From Membranipora membranacea (taxonomy: Eukaryota; Bryozoa; Gymnolaemata; Cheilostomatida; Membraniporidae): 64,000 nucleotides of DNA. A program made the position numbers and the translations under genes. The notes under the pieces were generated by a model, which did no database searches, was not told where the DNA came from, and worked only from the letters and a program-made list of their open reading frames with translations. The stretch spans positions 9,302,001-9,366,000 of the forward strand of contig OU612068.1 of NCBI GenBank assembly GCA_914767715.1, written 5' to 3'. Positions 13,128 to 25,600 of this stretch are shown here, in pieces (position 1 is the first letter of the stretch; each line of letters opens with the position of its first letter).

Positions 13128-14555
13128 ATGGCAGAATTAGTATCTGAAGCAATGAATACAACATCTAAGCCTACCGGTGGCGGCGGTTTCTCGTTACCAG
13201 CGTTACCAACAGTAGAATGCGAAACATCACACCAAGAAACTATATGTGGTCATCCCTTAGTTCTGGGGGATTTCTCTCAGGATAAAGGAGTAGATTTAAG
13301 TGATATAAGCCAATCAGGATGGATATGGGCTACATTTGGAGTCTACACCCCGCTCTGCTTACTGGGCATCTTCGGTAACATTATTACGATCATCATGTTT
13401 GCCAAATATATCAAGCCCACAACAACATCTGTATTTATAATCTCGCTGGCGATTGTGGATCTGGTAGTTTGCAGTTTCTCAATGCCGATTTGGCTCGTTT
13501 CGCTTCTCACTGAAAATAGAATGGAGTCTGATTTCCTGTGCAGAGCCAAAAAACTCGTTGACTTTTTAGCGGTGCCATTATCGGGTACAATTCTGCTAGT
13601 TATAGCCATAGATAGGTTTCTACTGATTTTCTTAGTTAGAACAGACATCGTGACTAAGCTGAGAGCAAGGCTTATCATAGCAGCCTTGACTGTAGTTTGC
13701 GCTTGTATCGCCATTCCGCAACCACTGTCATTCAGCACCTACATCCAAGCAACTCCGATACTAGTCAGCTTCTATTGCGTTGGGGAAGTTTCCTGTCCAG
13801 GACATAAATGCTTAATAAGTGAAGGAATTTTACCTAAATACATTCACAAAAATATGTGGACCGGTATTATGGTATTCTTCATGGTGATGGTTCTGGCGTA
13901 CGTAGCTTTTTACCTGCTTATATTTCTCAAAGTTTATGGTATGCATCGTAAAATGTCTACCTGGAGAAGTAGACAGGCTAGCTCCTACATGTCTAATGGA
14001 TCAGAAAAACAAGAGAAAAAAGTGGAAGTGGATCATGCTACATTTGCAAGTGCCTGTCATCAGCAAAACTTGGTCAATCAGCAAGCAGAAACTCTTGACA
14101 ATAATGAAGCAGTTGATGATCGGGAGACCGAACCTCTGAACAGCGCCGAGAACCATCACAGTGATGCAGAGGATCCAGCTCTCAGCAATGATGAAGATCT
14201 GATGAAAAATAACACACCTCCCAAGCTACACGAAAATCAAATACAAGCCGTCGTTCCCAAACGTAAGAAGAGGCGATTACCTCACGCCCAGACAGCTCTG
14301 ACACTGCTTCTTGTGACTGTATCGTATGTAGTAGCATATGCTCCCTTGATAGTTCTATCCTTTGCTGGTGCATGCAGTGAGGACGAATCAGATACAGGGG
14401 AAACATACTTCAGTTGTAAAGCTAATACTGTTTACAATTTTTTGTGGAACTTTTTCTATCTTAACCATATCACTAATCCTATCATATACTCTTTTTTGAA
14501 TCCTCGTTTTAAAGAAGCTTTGAAAGCCTGCTGGTGTCAGCGGAAAACAAGCTGA
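13128..14555 (+). CDS. Rhodopsin-family (class A) GPCR, paralog 2
   Basis: Single-exon coding region of 475 residues, ATG 13128 to TGA. It aligns with paralog 1 over the whole seven-helix core: WIWATFGVYTPLCLLGIFGN in TM1, LAIVDLVVC in TM2, DRF at the end of TM3, VVAYAP in TM6 and NPIIYSF in TM7. The N-terminus differs: it is shorter, has one NTT sequon near residue 10, and contains a Gly-rich stretch. The third intracellular loop is long, acidic in the middle and basic at its end (KRKKRR). It shares HATFAS and HRKMSTWRSR-like sequence with paralog 1. The tail ends CWCQRKTS. A potential acceptor ends at 13087, so a 5'-UTR exon may lie upstream. Same orientation as paralog 1, consistent with tandem duplication followed by divergence. 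Ligand unknown. Confidence 0.9.
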   Translation: MAELVSEAMNTTSKPTGGGGFSLPALPTVECETSHQETICGHPLVLGDFSQDKGVDLSDISQSGWIWATFGVYTPLCLLGIFGNIITIIMFAKYIKPTTTSVFIISLAIVDLVVCSFSMPIWLVSLLTENRMESDFLCRAKKLVDFLAVPLSGTILLVIAIDRFLLIFLVRTDIVTKLRARLIIAALTVVCACIAIPQPLSFSTYIQATPILVSFYCVGEVSCPGHKCLISEGILPKYIHKNMWTGIMVFFMVMVLAYVAFYLLIFLKVYGMHRKMSTWRSRQASSYMSNGSEKQEKKVEVDHATFASACHQQNLVNQQAETLDNNEAVDDRETEPLNSAENHHSDAEDPALSNDEDLMKNNTPPKLHENQIQAVVPKRKKRRLPHAQTALTLLLVTVSYVVAYAPLIVLSFAGACSEDESDTGETYFSCKANTVYNFLWNFFYLNHITNPIIYSFLNPRFKEALKACWCQRKTS

Positions 14556-16672
14556 CAATCAGCGGGTACAACAGGGAGGTGTACAACAACAGTCACTACG
14601 GTCCACGCATCTAACAGCACTCAGATGTAAGGACCATCCTAGAGCCATCCACCATTGGCTGGGAATTCCGGGATTCTTATTTAGATACTATATATAGGAG
14701 TCCATTGGGTCGCTTTCAAGTTTTCCCCTGTATTTTTCCACCAATTTGTTGTGATTGTAACTCTTCCCCGACTGTTCTGTACGACACCCTGTTGTATCCA
14801 TATTAAGCGCACAGCTTCTTTTCCTCAATTCATGATCTAGTTATTTTTTACTTGAAATCTCAAACTGCAGTGATCTGCGTTGTTGAAAAAGTTATACAGT
14901 ACCTCAGAATTTACTCATAAATCATTGTTGTTTAGTTTTCTATTCTTCTCACAGATCTTATTTTCTACAACCTAGAGATAATATATAACTGAATCACATG
15001 CTTGATCAATAATTTTCAATCTTGATGCTACGTAATCTAACCTATATAACCTACAAAAGTTTTGTATAATATAAGCCACTGGTATATTAATCTTTCTTTC
15101 TTTGTAAGTAAAAGTTTATGAGCCATTTCTTGGTAAGCACGAGCTTCGATGTATAAATATTTGGTGTTTGGTTTTCATATCAGCAATATCATGTTGAATA
15201 ATCTACGAAGATTGCCATAACAAACAAATGCCTTAATTTTCGTAAACTGGTGTCAGGTCAGTTATGTTTTATCTCGTTTATTAATTTATTATATTTAAAC
15301 AATAAATATTGTGAGATAATTCCCAGCTAATTTATATAAGCCTTATACAGGATCATATTATTTCACGATAGGCTTACACAAACAGCCTCACCCAACATGA
15401 ATCAGAAAGGAATAGAATCTCAGAATCTAAAATAAATCTGGGCAACTTTGGATCATTGCTGTGGGGATTTTGTGTCGTGAATTCTTGAGTGATGGTCAAA
15501 GGTGTTTCAAATCATCGGTTCAACCTATGATCTGTGTGAATGGTGTGAATAATATGAGCGTTTGACACCAAAAAAATAAAAGAACATTGAGCTACTTCTA
15601 CTCTGAGTTTGAATAAATCAAGACTTATGAACGATTATTACAACCCAGTAATAGCACCAATTTACTTATGTCTATTAATCCATCGTTCCGATCAATTAGG
15701 CACCAAACAAGTATTTACAGGCTATGTTATTTTTAATTGTATATTATTCGAGGTGTCATAAAGCGCAAATAATGTTATCCTTGACCCTATGATAGACATG
15801 TAACTCACTCCAGCACTGTATATGATATGTATAAGAGAGTAAGTATCAACACGCCTGCACCGATTTATTACTAATCATGAGCATAATATCTCGATCAAAC
15901 ATGTTATTGTTATGGTAGAGAGGAGCCAAAAATTCGTAAAAAAGGAGTTTCGCAACTCACAGTGAAAACATTCACCTAATACTCGAGAGAGAAGACTATT
16001 AGATGAGTGCACAACGAGCTGACTGCACAGGTGTAACTGTTGTTTGATTTTATGTATGTAATCACTGCAGAAATATTGCATGGAAGTTGGTAATGGCGTT
16101 TATAAGTGAGCCACAAAGCTAGAAGGTGCGCAAAATACACTCATAACGGTCAAAAAGTTGAGAGCATATCCAGAAATATCGATCTGACCAACAAAACAAT
16201 ATCATAACAAAAAAATAAGTTCACAATGCACATAAAGGGTATCCAAAATAAATCATTATTTTTCTTCTTATGTAGAACAGGGAAATGAGCAAAAAGTCTT
16301 TCAAAAGTTTAATTTAAGTAGCATGATAACAGATATTTATACTGAGAACATAAATAAAGTTGGGGAATGAGGATTTATTTTATATATGAAAGAAAGGTTT
16401 TTAAGTTTGTCATCATATTAAAGTCTAACCAGATATTTGTACAACCCCTCGACTATGAGACAATGGAATGAAACGACACCAGGTCAAGTACTGGTATGAT
16501 AACTCACATAAATAATTAAGATAAACTTTCTCCCTAGCGTGCTTTATCACCATACTGAGCGCTGCACTCTTCTCGAGTCAAAGTCCACAGATAAGAAGTC
16601 TTTGGAATGTGATTACACTCAGATATATCACAGAACGTTATGTAAAGTCCCACAATGCACAGCATGTCCCTC
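14556..16672. other. 3' region of GPCR paralog 2 and of USP32 (convergent)
   Basis: No coding sequence recognised. AATAAA at 15301-15306 is a likely polyadenylation signal for the plus-strand GPCR. TTTATT at 16374-16379 reads AATAAA on the minus strand, about 300 bases past the USP32 stop, and could end that transcript. Both are inferred from hexamer and position. Confidence 0.4.
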
Positions 16673-19600
16673 CTACTGTATGCAGCAGGATGCAGCTTTT
16701 GATAGTTCCGAGTGGAATTCATCATCTAAACCTTTATCGTCTCTCGTTTTACCACCCACATCTGGCATCAGAGCCTCAAAGTTATAACCTTTACGTTTAT
16801 AGAACAGAATATAAGAGTTTCGCTGGTTAAGGGCGGCTACTGACGACTCCTGCATCTCCTGAAAGTAAAAAGTGGTAAACTAAAAATTGTTGTCAAGTAC
16901 TATTTCAATGCCCAATGGTCAGAGCCATTTGAATTTAGTTCTTGTAGAAGGAATAAGCCTGCTTTTTATACAAACCTAAATTGGACAAGGCATATGTTGG
17001 CCACTAGTAGGCCTATACATCCACTGACTTCTTGAGGGATAAAGCCTTCTACCTACCCTACACCAAATAATATAAAAAAAATGCTATATCAGGATAGTTC
17101 CAGGCCTTGAACTCTTACAACCTGGCGTTGCAGAGGGAAAGTGACAGCCTTATAACTAAATTACATGACACTAAATACAGCTGGTGTCTGACGCTGCTGC
17201 ATGTGTCAACAGAACCAGGTACTCGCTAAGTGGCTGACATCAGATGGCACGCTGCCAGATGGTCATGATACTAGCTAGCTCCAGCACTTTTTTTTTAGTG
17301 TAGACTTTTTCATTTCTTCTGCACGTGTTGCAGCGATAATCAAGTATCTATTATAAACCAGACAGGCATATTGCTGGTTGGATTGTAAACATATCATGAA
17401 AGTTTTTTAGGGGAACTGGACTTCCAGCGACTATTCCCACTTCCTGAAATTCAGCCAAGCTGTCCTAGGTCATGCTCTCTATCTAGAATGGTACTATTTC
17501 ACAACAATGCAGATTACACTAGGGAAGGGACAAGAATACTTTGATGTCTCAAACACAAAAAAATATATTACAGAATCTGAATCCGTAAAAACAAAATTAG
17601 CCTCTGATGGGATGCCTCTCTAGGGTTTAACCCTATAGATAAGAATCTATTATTATTACTTAAGTCAGACTAGAGGTGCAGGAACGCATGCAACCAAAAC
17701 AAACTTGATATATATATATAGCACTTTAAAGGCATAGTCAAAGCTAGACATGGGCGCTCACATCAATGAGCAAGCAGGGATCGGCAGACATAAATATGTG
17801 ATGATCAGCAGCGGCACTATGTGCCCGGCAAAAATCAGCGCACAGACTGACGGACGAACTTAATTCAATGTTAACCATCACGTCCTTTCGTTGAATTGAA
17901 TAATGCCAGTATCATTACAATAACAAATTGTATTAGGTATGACTCCAGGGACGGTCGCTTTTCTAACGAGTCCCACCAGTGTGCACTCAGTGACAATTGA
18001 TAAGACAGAAATAGTCAAAAATTTGTATCAAGCCACAAAACATCATGTGTATGTATCAGAATGTGAACGATGTGGGCGGATAGGTTCAGAATACACTTGT
18101 TATTGAAGGAGTAGCAAGGTTCTCCGTATTGTTTACAAATATATGTATATATATATCTATGTATTTTGATTCCGGGATTTCTCTACAGACAGACAGACAG
18201 ACAGACAGACCTATAAGCTTACCTTAACCATACTGTCGTTGTATTCATACCACTTATCATTGTTGGCATTTTTCGTACAGGCCACATAATGCCCACCGCC
18301 GATATTACCTCTGTGACACTAAAACAGAAAGCACAAAGTTCGTTAATTTCTCTTGAATCTAACAACACGACTTCATCAGATTAAAATTTCAAGAATTTGA
18401 TATTAAAATAGCTTGGCAGGCTGCCAATAGCTCTTATCGGTGATTGGCACTGGCACCACATTTGACAATGTACTGAAGCAGTTTTAATATAACTGCTGGA
18501 AACGGTTTTCTTTTGCCGCCATGATATAATTGATATTGATAACAATCTCTCATCAGCAGCCTACGGTATGATATCAAGAAAGATTTTTGGTTCAAAATAA
18601 TAAGAAATCATTGCAACACATGAACTTTAATCTTAATCGGCAACTTAGGATTCCTTTTAGGGCTCATATGCATCATTAGATATACTAATTGAGCACTTTG
18701 TTATGTAAATCAAACTTTGTAGAATGCAGAGACTTATATCCGCCAAAGCGATTTCAATATGAATTCTGTCAAAGTAATTACCAGTTGACACTTTGGTTCC
18801 CAAAAGGATTTCCTGCCTTACAAACCAGGGAGCCATTGGGTCTGTTGAACTGCATATTGTGACAAATGGCAATTTCTGCATAAGTTTACAATGATTTTCC
18901 TTTACATGCCAATACGATTAGCATTTGGCCCATTAGAGTTATGCCGTATTGTTGTATGTAAATGGCCCTGCCAAATACCACTTGGTATTTTTATTTAGAG
19001 AAATCATGAATCATTTTCGTAGTGAACAGAGCTTCATTGGAATGTATTCATGATGACCCCACCGTAGGCGACTGAACTGCGTCTGAATTAAAGGTTTCAT
19101 ATTCTCAGACCAAGGAGTTAACTCCTTGCTCAGACTGAAAACTTTTTTTCGCCGAACTCAAGTATTGTTATCAAGGTGTACATCAACATTCTATTTGCCA
19201 ATCACTCTAATTGTTTTGCTATAAAAATGATATATTGGAATATTTCAAATAGTTGAAGTACATGTATTCTAAATCAATCTTTTTTGGAATTCCACTTTGT
19301 AATCACTTATCAGGATTTAAAAGTGAAAACTACAGGCAACTCTTCAACTAAGGCGTTTCGCTTTGAAGAGCGTTTTCAATCAGAATTTGAATTATTCACT
19401 CCGAAAATTGTTATGTTCATAAACTTAGATTTGATCGTTTTCCTCGGTTTGATCAAAATAATTGCTTTTAGGATTTAATGAAAATATAACAGTGATGGAG
19501 AAAGTTCAAGGATATATAAATAATAATAATACAATGCTATAACACTACAAGAAAAGAAACTACACACTAGAAGAGCAACCTTCCTGCCCTTGAGAACATA

Positions 19601-22600
19601 TATTATTCTTGCTTTTCAATGCCTTCAGGATTTTATAAGAGTCCCTGGCATATTTAAAGGAAACTCAGTAAAATAACATTTATGGCGAGACTGTGTTGAC
19701 CTTCTATTTACCTGATCTTAGTTATAGTGAGAGATTACAAGTTTTAGCTTTGCCCACCGTATATGGTTTTATTTTTGAACTCTCGAAGTGCCATTTTTTA
19801 CGAATAGCTGATGATCCGACCCATCCACTTTATAATCGAATACCAAGAAATTTTAGTAGGGTTTCCTCTCGCAATAATACCATTTTTAGACCTAAGAAAT
19901 GTAGAACACAAAAGTGTGCCAAATCGTTTTTTCCTTTTTTTATGACATATTTCAACAATCACCGCTCTTAGTATTTTTTTTTACGCATTGTACACATTCC
20001 ACACTATCATCATTGATAACGAATGTATCAATAAAATCTAATCTAATCTAATCTAGTCTAGTACATTATCAAAGTGTAAGGATGCTTGCACTATCAACTC
20101 ACCGACAGCGCATAGAGGTCATACTTGGTCTGACTGTAATCCAGGCTGTCAAATGAAGTGATAGATGGAGCCTTTGTTCTTGGAGGTGGTCGGCTCTGAC
20201 TTCGAGTTTCATGAACATCCGATCCCTACAATGATGATTGCTGAGTAGTAATTAAGTTGATTAATCTTGTTTGGACAGTCTCCCAGTTTGTGGTCTGATA
20301 GCAGGGAGAGCTTTAAACTTCATGCCTGAGAGTGACACAGTTTTAAGTAAGGTCAAAAATCTTGATCAGCATTGATAGAAAGTGCATAACCAATCAACAA
20401 CAATTTGACCTCTCAGAGATATTGGATGAATAAGTTGGTCATATAAATGCGTCCTGCTTTTTGGTATTCCAAAATAATAAAATTAATTAATGAATGATAG
20501 CAATTTCCAATAGTCACATTTCCTACCTCCAAATAATTACACATGGATGCCATAGACCCGTTCACCATCGGTGGCATGAAATCCCCAGCCTGAGATGGAG
20601 TGCCTGGTGTCCCCGGCTCACTAAAACTAAAGCTGTTTTCCCTCCTGTATTCCTCAGCCAGCGATCGAGGAGCCAGATACTGCTCAGGATCAAAATCCTT
20701 GAGAGGAAAGTCCACTAGCTTCTGTGACTTTACCCAGCGATTACTGAGAAACTGAAACCTCTTCAGGTGGATTATCTACCAGCAGAGAGAATAAAATATT
20801 TATCTACCAACTAAGGTATCGAATTAATAATAAAATGATTGAGATCAAAAGACAATATACTTCATCTTATATCTTCATATGCAGCCATGTGAGTTGGTAG
20901 TGTTTTGAGACTTCGAAATCAAATCAATTGCATTAGTCTCAGTAAGACAAGCAAGTTTTCAATGTCTATGATACAAGAGGCTGTCGTTGAATTGATTCTC
21001 ACCAGGACTGGTGGAAGCCGCCATATCTCTAGTTTCTTAGTCGCCATGCGATGTTGTTTACATTTGGAGCAGTAGTACAGTTCATCTTCTGCTAATTGTT
21101 CCTCCCGAGTAAAGGACTCGAGACATTTCTGGATGTTCACCGGGTCATCAGAATTGTAAACCTCCGTCACACTTGAGTGTACCTTCAATAAGAAGTCAAG
21201 GTGTACACGAAAAACAATAAGAGTATTTAAACTTGCTTTAAGTATATTCACAGTTTGTTGTAAAAAGAAAAAAATGATTAAAACCCTTGATTATCCAGAC
21301 ATAATTAAATTGTTTTGTAAAAATCGACAAATAATCTGAATATTGAATTTTAAACAGGATTTAATCATGGTCTTATTTGCTTATATTAGGTCTCACGTTT
21401 CACAGCAAACTGATGTCTGCTTTGTTTCGAGTAAAATTTCTCAACATAATGAAAATGAAAAGTAAGTTTCCTTGAATCATAAAACTGTCTGGTTTGATGT
21501 AAAAAAAATTCCCTTGTCTTGAAATTATGTTGCAGCCTGTGATGATATTTCAAGATCACTGTAATTTCGAGTTTGCCAAATTTGGGAAGAAGCGCATAAA
21601 ACAAGGGTTGTCACCATAGACTCAATATTAAGTCTCTGGTTGTCACTCAACAATTAAGTGTTATCTGAAGTGGTAGTTTGAGGTGCGGGTAAATTTGCTC
21701 CACTGATTTCTGAGCTTGACATAGATCCTATTAGAATAGGCAACCATATTGTCGGGATTAATATCCAAATTTCCTAATTTTTGGTCATAGATGGGTTTAT
21801 TACACCACCATTGAGATACATGTGTTTATAACAAACTCAGTTGATTTTGAGATGTTGCATCACACTTTTAGCGATATTATCAGTGACAATGGTTGATCTA
21901 CGGTTGCTGAGATAATGTTTAAAACATTCTGACAGCAAGACTGACACTTGCCAAAACATTGACAACAGAATAATTATTATCATCGTTAGTGCCAGGAGTT
22001 GCCTAATCATTGTATTTATCAGTGACATTTATTACGCAGCGTCATGAGGAAATCATGTTGTTTACTACAGTGCAGGTAGCAGGGCTACCCTCAACAAGGT
22101 ATCTGTGTGCGGCATTTAAATCAGTGTTAGTGACCACTGCATGCATCAACTGCTCTCAGAAAAAACTTTTCTTGAAAACGTAAGCTGGAAGCTCTTGCAA
22201 TAGGAATGATCAGGAGTTGTCAGAAAACAAATTTTAAGTCAAGACTCATGCTTGGTTAATACGTAGAGCCAGTCACCCTTATGCGTAAGGATATCCCGCA
22301 AAATTATTCTGAGGGAGGGAGTTTTTTTATCGCAGAATGTATGCACAACAAATTACATGCATGGATGGATGGATTTATTGCAATCACAATGGCTATATAG
22401 TCGTGAAATTCGGTGTACACACTGGCATAGAAAAAATCAGGTCTCTGTGGTAAAAGTTAAAAAAGTATATTGGCACAATATGATAATTAACCATGAGAAG
22501 ACTAAATGGTAGACTCACGGTTTCCGTTGAAGCCTGATATCTAAGATAATATGCCGTGGGATCCCAGTCTATAGCTACGTATTCACTTTTACTCTCAAAC

Positions 22601-25600
22601 AACTCGTCAGTGTAATCAATGAGACATCCTCGGCAGAATCTGGCAAAAAATCAAAGTTATGAGGTCAGAATCTTTGTTCCCATGTCATGAAATCCATACT
22701 CGCGATGATGAAAAATTTATCGGATTCACAATTGATCACATTAAGTATCACAATATTATAATAAAGGGTAATGGGTATTTATCGTTTAATTGACCGAAAT
22801 ATAAGGTTATGTCGTCTATCAAAGACTTGCAAGTTGTAATGGAAATGTCATGGTCAAGATATAAACCACAGTTGACCAGTCAAACTTCTTCTTGGGCGAG
22901 GTCTGAATGAAACATCACTGTGATCTTCATAGGCTATTCACTACTGAAGACTTGCACACATTTATGGAGGAAATGTCATAGGGAAGAAATAAGCCACTGT
23001 TGACCTGTTGACGCTCTAGGTCTACGCACAATACTTGGCAGGAATCGTGACAGCTGGGATAAGGCGATAACAGTAAATGACCTATACCCGAATACTTACT
23101 TGTAATATGGGCACTTAGTACAAATTGAACCACATCTCTTTGTCATGATAAGCTGGAAAGGATATTCATTGCCCAAGCTACCGTCACTGTAATAAAATTC
23201 ATAAAATAATGTAGAAAGTGAATGCACACTTTTTAGGCTAAAGACCTTTAAAGAAATACTGATTAGGCCTTGCACTTAGCCTTATCAGGCGGCCACTGGT
23301 TTTGTTTTTTTGATTTTTTGGGTGGCCTTGTATTTCTCGGTATAGTATCGGTAGTTGTCTTCTGCTGTTTTAGCACTAATCTTCACCTCTTTGAGCTTTG
23401 ACATTTATCATATTCAAAATAAATATGAATAAGTCCATTGCACTAAATATTGCAGTAATAATGTGAAAACATAGCTAAGCTAATAAAAGTTTAAAACACC
23501 CATGAGTATGACCATGATCAAGGTCAAGGTCATGGTCATACTCGTGGGTGTTTTAAATTTTTTCAACTAAGCCACGTTTTCCCATTATTACTGCAATATT
23601 TAGTGCAATCGACTTATTCATATTTATTTTGAATATGATAAATGACAAAGTTAATTTATTTGCTTATGGAACAGAGAAAAAGTCAAAGCTCAAAGTGGTG
23701 AAGATTAGAGCTAAAACAGCAGAAGACAACTACCGATACTATACCAAGAAATACAAGGCCACCCAAAAAACCAAAACCAGTGGCAGCATGACAAGGCTAC
23801 CTTGCACTAGTGTGAGATGGTGCAATTGTTTGAGGATTTGTCTCCCTTGTATACAAGACTTTACGTTTTATGTGGTTATGATTAAAAAGTGCTGATGAAA
23901 AAATTTTAAATATATTCATGTTCAAGTAGGAAGACAGGCACACAATTTAAAATGGGATACTAGCCCTTCCCTCCTGCGACAAATTAACAAATTTCATTTT
24001 TAGCGTTAATTCATTTGGTTGTTTTTCTTCATCCTGTTTCGGACCCCAAGTGGGAAAAAATTAATCTAAATTATTACGCAGACAGTGAAAGAAAGAAGCA
24101 TTTTAACACGTAATCAATGACACCATTGCAAGTAATACATGTACATGAACCATAAATGACAATTCTCTAGAACTGTAGTCAGCACACATTTGTTCTAATT
24201 TAATCATCGTCAGCATCGGTTGGCAGTGAAAATAAAGACAGCATAATTATTAGTGTTGATAAATCAGTATGGGCATGTCAGTGTCAATATGGCACTTGAG
24301 TTGGCTGGTCTAGGTAAACTAGGTGCAGTAAGTGTGTCTATACAAGAAGACCATGGTAACTTGTTGTCAATATTGCCTCATTTATTAGATAAAGACCAGG
24401 AACAAAGCTCATGCAGAGCTCATGGTATCAAAACAAAAGAGCGGACAAATCCAAATAAGACTCACCAATCCTGAGCATGATTACACCTCTCTGTAACTGG
24501 ATGTCCTGTTACGAATCGTTTGATCATAGTCCACACGCAGTGATACATGTCCTTATGGGTGGTAGTGTCCGTAGTCTGAAATACTACCGGCAGTCCGAAT
24601 ACATACGGGATACTCTGCCTGGGGGCTAAGAAATAAAACTCCTTTCTCTCCTGAATAAAACCAAACAGCCATTTAACTTATGTGGTACATAATGACAACT
24701 CTTACGTTGGATATGACAGCCATTAGATTAATTGACAGGGATATGAAGCCATAGAAAACTGTATTCGCACAATGAGAGAACACAACTGATATGCTTACAC
24801 CACATAAAAGGATAAAAACATTTTGATGAGTTTTTTCCATTAGGTGTCGCAAACATAAAGATTCTACGAATCATGTTCGTTTATAAACTGTAGGGATTGT
24901 AATATTGTAATCACTATAAGAAGTAAACACAGCCAGAGGAAAACTTACCAGTTTACGATGTACAGCCACCACTAAGCCATCAGGCTTACTAGCCTCAGTA
25001 CGTAGACTGTCTATACTTGTGTTCATCAGATTACTAGTTGAGCTGCTCTGGCTCTGGCTGCTGACCATAGAGTTAGCCTTACTGCCCCGCCCCAGTGAGT
25101 TAGAGAACGATTGGTTAGCTGGACGGCCGTTCATAGCTGGGCTAGACTGTTTTTTATTTGGGAGGTTACCGTTACTAGGTGATTTACCATTTGGGATGGA
25201 GCCATTCATATGAGGTAGACCATTGCCATTTGGAAGGGCACCGCTTCCATTCCGCAAAGCTGAGCCATTTGCTGTTGGTTCTGATGTTGTTTCAGCAGGC
25301 TCTAGAAAATAACCATACCATGCCATAAACATTTTGATGAGTTTTTTTCATTAGGTGTTGCAAACATAAAGATTCTACGAATCATGTTCGTTTATAAACT
25401 GTAGGGATTGTAATATTGTAATCACTATAAGAAGTAAACAAAGCCAGAGGAAAACTTACCAGTTTACGATGTACAGCCATTGATGTACAGTTTATGATTG
25501 TACTAAAATCCATTCTTTTAACAGGTACTTGCAACAAGCAATGTTAAATTATATTATTCCTTGAACACAACTCAATTTAAAATCTCCATTCTCCACACTT

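Noticed and set aside
23629-23895. A stand-alone small plus-strand gene
   Set aside because: It is one arm of the palindrome, has no promoter or splice context, and its counterpart reads on the opposite strand.
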